8,638 nucleotides of DNA from contig JBGUPU010000077.1 of assembly GCA_045130475.1 (NCBI GenBank), positions 1-8,638 of the forward strand, in the 5' to 3' direction. The notes beneath the pieces were generated by a model. The model made no database searches and was not told the DNA's origin. It was given only the letters and a program-made list of their open reading frames with translations. Made by a program: the position numbers and the translations under genes. Of this stretch, positions 4,974 to 8,638 are shown one piece after another; the stretch's first letter is position 1; every line of letters starts with the position of its first letter. The DNA comes from CAG-791 sp045130475 (GTDB lineage Bacteria; Bacillota; Clostridia; Lachnospirales; Lachnospiraceae).

Positions 4974-6419
4974 ATGAACGAACAAAGCGGCCCCGGCATC
5001 ACGGGAGAAAACATCTATATTGCCATCGACATGAAATCCTTTTACGCGTCTGTCGAATGCGTCCACCGCGGATACGACCCACTCAAGGCAAATCTCCTCG
5101 TAGCGGATCCATCCCGATCCGATCAGACGATCTGCCTTGCAGTCAGTCCCGCCCTGAAAGCCATCGGGGTTCCCGGCCGCCCCAGGCTCTTTGAGGCAAA
5201 ACAGGCTATCCGCCGGTATGAGAGACAGCACCGCACAAGAGTCCGCTATGAAATTGCCGTCCCCCGGATGGCGGAATACGAACGTGTCTCCGCCCGGATC
5301 TATTCGGTGTATCTGAAATATGTCGCGACAGAGGACATCCATGTCTACTCCATTGACGAAGTATTCATCAACTGCACTCCCTATCTGCATTTTTACAATT
5401 ACGCCGCTGCCCTGCAGTCCCGGAAAAGCGGAAGCTTCGTCCACCCGGCCCACGTGATGGCCATGACCATCATCCGGGATGTCCTCAGGACAACAGGCAT
5501 TACCGCAACCGTCGGAATAGGAACAAACCTTTATCTCGCCAAGGTCGCCATGGATATTGTGGCCAAAAAAGCGCCGCCGGATGCGGACGGCGTGCGCATC
5601 GCGGAGCTGAATGAAGACTCCTACTGCTTCCTCCTGTGGGACCACCGGCCGCTCACCGACTTCTGGCAGATAGGGCCGGGCAAAATGCGCCGCCTGCATT
5701 CCCTCCATCTGTACACCATGGGTGATATCGCGGCCAGGTCTCTGTGGGACGAAGCCCTCTTCTATAAAACCTTCGGCATAGACGGGGAGATCCTGATCGA
5801 CCATGCATGGGGCATCGAACCAGTGACCATGCAGGATATCAAAAGCTATCACACCGATGACCACAGTATCTCCAACGGTCAGGTCCTGCCCAGGACATAT
5901 TCCTATGAAGAGGCGAGGATTGCCTTTACGGAGATGATCGAGCTTCTCTGCGCGGATATGTACAAAAAAAATGTGGTCTGCAGGGGCGTGACCTGGTGGG
6001 TCAGCTATGACTGGAAGAGCCTGGAACACTGCCCGGAATATGACGGCCCTCTGGCGGTCGACTTCTACGGCAGACTCCATCCCAGGCACAGTAACGGAAC
6101 CTTCCGCCTGCCTGTTCCCTCCGCCAGTGTCTCTTCCATCCGCAAAGGGCTGCTCGATCAGTTTGACCAAAAAACAGATCACCGCCTTCTCTACAGACGG
6201 CTCGGCGTCAGTGCCATCAGGATCAAAGAGGACGCCGGGGTCTACCAGCTCGATCTCTTCACTGATTATGATGCTCTGGAAAAAGAGCGCCGGATTCAGG
6301 GTGCAATGCTGGAGATCCGCAGGCGTTTCGGCCCCAATGCCGTGCTCAAGGGCTTCAACCTTCTCGACGGTGCAATGACCAGAGAGCGGAACACACAGAT
6401 CGGCGGTCACAAGGCATGA
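4974..6419 (+). CDS. Y-family translesion DNA polymerase, UvrX/DinB type
   Basis: A 481-residue error-prone DNA polymerase of the UmuC/DinB family, the type that replicates past lesions. Motif I reads YIAIDMKSFYASVE (residues 15-28), with catalytic D19, probable steric gate Y24 and E28. Motif III is YSIDEVF (125-131), with catalytic D128 and E129. ATVGIGTNLYLAK (178-190) begins the family's thumb-side region, and the HhH-like segment is near 225-255. The little-finger domain occupies about 305-420, and QLDLF (425-429) is a canonical sliding-clamp-binding peptide. The IDMKSFYAS signature is that of the Gram-positive UvrX/YqjW subgroup that travels with YolD partners. An in-frame stop at 4968-4970 fixes the start at 4974. 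Unusually, there is no recognisable ribosome binding site, unlike the next three genes. Expression should follow the repeat-flanked promoter upstream. Confidence 0.93.
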   Translation: MNEQSGPGITGENIYIAIDMKSFYASVECVHRGYDPLKANLLVADPSRSDQTICLAVSPALKAIGVPGRPRLFEAKQAIRRYERQHRTRVRYEIAVPRMAEYERVSARIYSVYLKYVATEDIHVYSIDEVFINCTPYLHFYNYAAALQSRKSGSFVHPAHVMAMTIIRDVLRTTGITATVGIGTNLYLAKVAMDIVAKKAPPDADGVRIAELNEDSYCFLLWDHRPLTDFWQIGPGKMRRLHSLHLYTMGDIAARSLWDEALFYKTFGIDGEILIDHAWGIEPVTMQDIKSYHTDDHSISNGQVLPRTYSYEEARIAFTEMIELLCADMYKKNVVCRGVTWWVSYDWKSLEHCPEYDGPLAVDFYGRLHPRHSNGTFRLPVPSASVSSIRKGLLDQFDQKTDHRLLYRRLGVSAIRIKEDAGVYQLDLFTDYDALEKERRIQGAMLEIRRRFGPNAVLKGFNLLDGAMTRERNTQIGGHKA

Positions 6420-6514
6420 GCATGGTTCTATGGGTACATGCCCCATTGGCAGCGCATCGAATCCGGCAGGAAAGGGTTCAGGCACTTACCGGATATTGAA
6501 AGGAGCACAGCGAT

Positions 6515-7105
6515 ATGTCTGCCTCATTGCAAAATATAAATCCACAATATACAGGCATAGGAAAGATGTCCATGCCGTCAAACTTCCGCTATGCCGAGAT
6601 CTTCCGCCGGGGCCGTCCCCGCCACGGGAAGCCGGGCGTACTTTCCACCTACGACGCCTTTTACATCAGACACCCTCCCATGAACACTCTGCGCCGGGCC
6701 AAGCTCTTCGCCCCCTTTGACGCGCTCGCCGGATTCGGCGGCCGCATCGCCGCAAAAGAAGTCCTCTACAAAGAGCGGCAGATCCTGACAGAGGAAGAAA
6801 GAGAGGAACTCGACCGCCGTTTTGCTGTCATCTGCAGCCTCGCTCCCGACACCCGGACAGCACGGGAAAACCAGCTGTGCATTGAGATCACATACTTTTC
6901 CCCCTGTGAAGATCCCGAATCGGAATCCTTCGGAAGCGGACGCGGTCAGTACCGGACCGTCACCGGCATCGTCCGCAAGGTCGATATTCAGAAACGCAGG
7001 ATCCTGGTCGGAGGCGAAAGCATCGGCCTTGATGTCATAACTGCACTCTCCGGGAATCCGCTTCTCGAGCAGACTTCCCCCGATGAAACTACGCAGTCCA
7101 CATGA
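6515..7105 (+). CDS. YolD-like protein, partner of the translesion polymerase
   Basis: A 196-residue cytosolic protein. The YolD-like core begins around residue 58 with RRAKLFAPFDALAGF and continues through a helical stretch rich in Glu and Arg (75-105). It ends in beta-rich sequence with ITYFSP, YRTVTGIVRKVDIQKRRILVGG and ESIGLDVI (125-176). The N-terminal 55 residues (RRGRPRHGKPGVLSTYDAF and so on) are basic and probably flexible. YolD-like proteins are repeatedly encoded beside UvrX-type polymerases and have been proposed as UmuD-like accessory factors; the biochemical role is not settled. AAAGGAG lies 9 nt upstream of this ATG. The gene follows the polymerase by 95 bp with no terminator between, so the two are probably co-transcribed. 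I see no clear terminator after it before the next promoter. Confidence 0.8.
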   Translation: MSASLQNINPQYTGIGKMSMPSNFRYAEIFRRGRPRHGKPGVLSTYDAFYIRHPPMNTLRRAKLFAPFDALAGFGGRIAAKEVLYKERQILTEEEREELDRRFAVICSLAPDTRTARENQLCIEITYFSPCEDPESESFGSGRGQYRTVTGIVRKVDIQKRRILVGGESIGLDVITALSGNPLLEQTSPDETTQST

Positions 7106-7145
7106 TCCGCTTCAGGTTATCCTCCCCTCCGCAAACCTCATTTCA

Positions 7146-7174
7146 TTGACAAAAACAGGCCGCACAGGTAATAT
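7146..7174 (+). promoter_or_regulatory. Promoter of the XRE-ImmA pair
   Basis: A perfect TTGACA (7146-7151) and TAATAT (7169-7174) are separated by 17 bp. The -35 and its flank (CATTGACA) match the polymerase promoter. The -10 is weaker, which would suit low steady regulator expression. Confidence 0.7.
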
Positions 7175-7191
7175 GAACAAAATAAAGTTCC
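7175..7191. promoter_or_regulatory. Operator at the XRE promoter, shared with the polymerase promoter
   Basis: ATAAAGTTCC (7182-7191) is identical to 4892-4901 and at the same distance from the -10. With the upstream GAAC it forms GAAC-N8-GTTC (7175-7190). A partial inverted half-site AACTT follows at 7198-7202. This points to autoregulation by the XRE protein. Confidence 0.65.
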
Positions 7192-7250
7192 ATCGATAAC
7201 TTCTCTTTAGTTCATCCGGAAAGCACCCTGTCGAAAGGAGCGTGCAGACT

Positions 7251-7682
7251 ATGGCAACATTTCCCGAAAAAGTGAAGCATGCCAGATCCGAACTCGGCCT
7301 GACCCAGGCAGAGCTCGGAGAAGCCACCGGCGTTTCGCTGCGGACCATCCTCGATTATGAGAAAGGAAAAAAAGTCCCCCGTCAGACCACCCTCCTCAAA
7401 CTGGCCAGAGCCCTGAAGGTCTCCTCCCGTTTCCTGACAGATGACAGCTGCGACAATCCTGTCGAAGAGATTGCGAAAGACAGCTACATCATGGAGGCGC
7501 ACAAGAATTACGGCGCAAAGGGCGGCCGCGAAATCGACGCCCTGCTCAGTGAAAGCGCAGCCCTTTTCGCCGGGGGCGATATCCCCCAGGAGGAGAAGGA
7601 CAGATTCTTTGACGCCCTCATGACAGCTTACGTCAAGAGCAAAGAAGCAGCAAAAAAGACTTACGGCCGCAAAAAAGAGTAA
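7251..7682 (+). CDS. XRE-family transcriptional regulator of the polymerase cassette
   Basis: A 143-residue regulator. Residues 5-63 form a Cro/CI-type helix-turn-helix domain (VKHARSELGLTQAELGEATGVSLRTILDYEKGKKVP, then KLARALKVSSRFL). The remaining 80 residues contain a likely linker (ALLSESAALFAGGD, 97-110) and a C-terminal helix ending in lysines (FFDALMTAYVKSKEAAKK). ATG at 7251 is preferred over the in-frame GTG at 7242, because AAAGGAG (7234-7240) ends 10 nt before the ATG and only 1 nt before the GTG. Repeats shared by its own and the polymerase promoter suggest it represses both. The pairing with an ImmA-type peptidase just downstream parallels ImmR/ImmA of ICEBs1 and DdrO/IrrE of Deinococcus, where the peptidase cleaves the repressor. 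Regulation here is inferred from that parallel. Confidence 0.88.
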   Translation: MATFPEKVKHARSELGLTQAELGEATGVSLRTILDYEKGKKVPRQTTLLKLARALKVSSRFLTDDSCDNPVEEIAKDSYIMEAHKNYGAKGGREIDALLSESAALFAGGDIPQEEKDRFFDALMTAYVKSKEAAKKTYGRKKE

Positions 7683-7753
7683 ACCACGGACAGCTTTGAG
7701 CCACCGGGAAGCCAAAACCATCCCCCCATCGTCCATTGTTCTCTATCGACTCG

Positions 7754-7773
7754 CTGTCCTGTTTTCGGGACAG
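7754..7773 (+). other. Hairpin in the XRE-ImmA intergenic gap
   Basis: CTGTCCTG-TTTT-CGGGACAG forms an 8-bp stem (one G-U pair) with a 4-nt loop in the 155-bp gap between the two genes. There is no T-run after it, so it is not an intrinsic terminator. It could affect mRNA stability or set the ratio of regulator to peptidase. Confidence 0.45.
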
Positions 7774-7837
7774 GTCCGCAGTATATGATTGTACTGCGCA
7801 CACTGTATCTGTCTGTGCCTGACGGGAGGGCCGGTCC

Positions 7838-8395
7838 ATGAAATATGAATACATCAGCAAGATCGTCCGCAAGCTGAAGAAAAAATATAAGACGGATGAT
7901 ATATGGAATCTCTGCGACGCCATGAAGGTCATCATAAACCCGGTTCCGATGGGGAAAGGAAGCACTGCAGTCAAAGGTTTTTTCATCCGCAGTGCGAGAA
8001 TGAAAGTCATTACTATAAACAGCGACCTGCCGGAGATTGTTCAGCGCTATATACTGGCCCATGAGCTGGGGCACGCTGTCCTGCACGGCAGCAGCGGATT
8101 CAGCACCTTCCACGACACCGCCCTGTATGACGAGAGCTTCGAGGCAGAAAAGGAGGCCAACCTCTTTGCTGCAGAGCTCTTGATGGACGATGAAAAAGTA
8201 CTTGAAGAGATCAACAACGACGGCACCTTTTTTACAGCTGCTGCCCTGCTCAATGTTCCCATGGAACTCCTGGATTTCAAGTTCCGCATGATGAAGTGGA
8301 AGGGATATAAGCTGGTTGAACCGCCGGTCATATCCCGTAATGATTTTCTGAAGGATGTCGCTATTCCTGATAATCACGACGAAGACTACGCCTGA
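7838..8395 (+). CDS. ImmA/IrrE-family zinc metallopeptidase
   Basis: A 185-residue cytosolic protein of the COG2856 type. The zinc-binding HEXXH is HELGH at residues 75-79 (catalytic E76) within ILAHELGHAVLHG. The downstream EAEKEANLFAAELLM (102-116) carries the family's E-x-x-A-N-x-F-A pattern, which supplies the third metal ligand. No transmembrane segment or signal is present. A GGAGGG lies 7 nt upstream of the ATG. Family members with known roles cleave or inactivate a partner XRE repressor after DNA damage: ImmA acts on ImmR, and IrrE/PprI on DdrO. Here the likely target is the XRE protein encoded 155 bp upstream, which would release the polymerase and YolD-like genes. The acidic tail (NHDEDYA) is short and the C-terminal sensor domain of Deinococcus IrrE is absent, so the damage signal is unknown. 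Confidence 0.9.
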   Translation: MKYEYISKIVRKLKKKYKTDDIWNLCDAMKVIINPVPMGKGSTAVKGFFIRSARMKVITINSDLPEIVQRYILAHELGHAVLHGSSGFSTFHDTALYDESFEAEKEANLFAAELLMDDEKVLEEINNDGTFFTAAALLNVPMELLDFKFRMMKWKGYKLVEPPVISRNDFLKDVAIPDNHDEDYA

Positions 8396-8418
8396 AAAGA
8401 ACTGCCGATACAATATCA

Positions 8419-8475
8419 AGAAAAAAGGACCTGTAAAGAAACAGATAAAACGTTTCTTTACAGGTCCTTTTTTCT
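8419..8475 (+). terminator. Perfect 24-bp inverted-repeat terminator after the cassette
   Basis: Arms 8419-8442 and 8452-8475 are perfectly complementary over 24 bp around a 9-nt loop. The arms end in A6 and T6 runs, so it should terminate in both directions. It begins 23 nt after the ImmA-type stop codon and also insulates the cassette from the minus-strand gene entering from the right. Confidence 0.92.
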
Positions 8476-8497
8476 ACTATATCGGTACGCCAGGAAA

Positions 8498-8591
8498 TTA
8501 CATTAAGCCTTTGCGTTCTTTCTCTTCCTGCTTGCCTTTGGCAATATCATTCCGATTACATCATCAAGCCTTTGCACCAGCTTCTTTGCGG
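8498..8591. repeat. Imperfect direct duplication of a gene 3' end
   Basis: Two stretches start with ATTACAT (8498 and 8556). Both continue through AAGCCTTTGC and a TTC-containing stretch to TGCCTTTG. The right copy is the end of the partial minus-strand gene. The left copy lies after its stop codon and ends with the same translated tail (NAKA then stop, against GAKA then stop). Confidence 0.5.
8503..8550 (-). pseudogene. Duplicated tail remnant (15-codon ORF)
   Basis: Reading from an ATG at 8550, the minus strand encodes MILPKASRKRKNAKA and a stop. The last dozen residues resemble the Lys/Arg/Ala-rich end of the partial gene at 8564-8638. There is no good ribosome binding site. It is probably a relic of a local duplication rather than a gene, though a tiny basic peptide cannot be excluded. 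Confidence 0.3.
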
Positions 8592-8638
8592 CGTGCCTTT
8601 GCTGCCATAGCCTCACGGGTGACGTCGAGGAGGACAGC
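8564..8638 (-). CDS. C-terminus of an unidentified protein (partial)
   Basis: The last 24 codons of a minus-strand gene enter from the right edge and end at TGA (8564-8566). The peptide starts AVLLDVTREAMAAK and finishes with a basic, alanine-rich tail (ARRKEAGAKA). Codon use looks coding, with AAG, GCA and CGC, and the strong terminator at 8419-8475 would also serve this transcript. Such a Lys/Ala tail occurs in many enzymes and ribosome-associated proteins, so I cannot name the family from this fragment. Confidence 0.55.
   Translation of the reverse strand, partial: AVLLDVTREAMAAKARRKEAGAKA

Noticed and set aside
4917..6485. 522-codon open frame on the minus strand opposite the polymerase gene
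   Set aside because: It has no recognisable motifs, and the plus strand carries all Y-family catalytic motifs and the clamp peptide. The length is a by-product of GC-rich codon use.
7661..8419. 252-codon frame on the minus strand over the metallopeptidase gene
   Set aside because: The HELGH motif and ribosome binding site are on the plus strand; this frame also runs across the XRE-ImmA gap with no sensible start.
8419..8475. Single CRISPR-like or mobile-element inverted repeat
   Set aside because: The 24-bp perfect inverted repeat has A/T runs at its ends and a 9-nt loop right after a stop codon, which is best explained as a terminator. There is no transposase or repeat array.

Overview
The window looks like part of a chromosome from an anaerobic Bacillota, most likely Lachnospiraceae. 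Signs are the moderate GC content, AGGAGG-type ribosome binding sites, consensus sigma-A promoters (TTGACA / TATAAT-like), a LacI regulator of the 'GTVDRVLNN' type, and a UvrX/YolD-type polymerase cassette. The taxon is inferred from protein style only.

Left half (1-4753, all genes on the minus strand). Reading with transcription: an NhaC-type Na+/H+ antiporter has its own extended -10 promoter, a GC-rich structured leader of about 210 nt and a 15-bp-stem terminator. Next is a LacI-family repressor with a TTG start, a leader of about 270 nt and its own terminator. Then comes a hydroxypyruvate-isomerase-like TIM barrel (hyi family), whose promoter carries TGTGC-N3-GCACA palindromes just downstream of the -10 box. 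A 50-residue protein of unknown function follows and is closed by a T8 terminator. Last is the first 27 codons of a lipoprotein, probably a transporter substrate-binding protein, running off the left edge. The LacI protein is the natural candidate to control hyi, and perhaps itself, through the many GCAC half-sites in the two AT-rich intergenic regions around it.

Right half (about 4800-8475, all genes on the plus strand). A self-contained four-gene cassette holds a Y-family translesion DNA polymerase (UvrX/DinB type, with a clamp-binding motif), a YolD-like partner, an XRE-family regulator and an ImmA/IrrE-type HELGH zinc metallopeptidase. It ends at a perfect 24-bp inverted-repeat terminator. 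The polymerase and XRE promoters share one architecture: TTGACA, 17 bp, a -10 box, 7 bp, then ATAAAGTTCC. The polymerase promoter also has matching inverted copies upstream of the -35. This fits a LexA-independent damage switch in which the XRE protein represses both promoters and the metallopeptidase destroys or inactivates it on a signal. It is the most interesting system in the window.

Right edge (8476-8638). The 3' end of an unidentified minus-strand gene enters from the right, followed by an imperfect duplicate of its own tail.

Intergenic stretches over 300 bases are 1340-1772, 2814-3199 and 4508-4973; their contents are listed as promoters, operators, repeats, leader hairpins and terminators.
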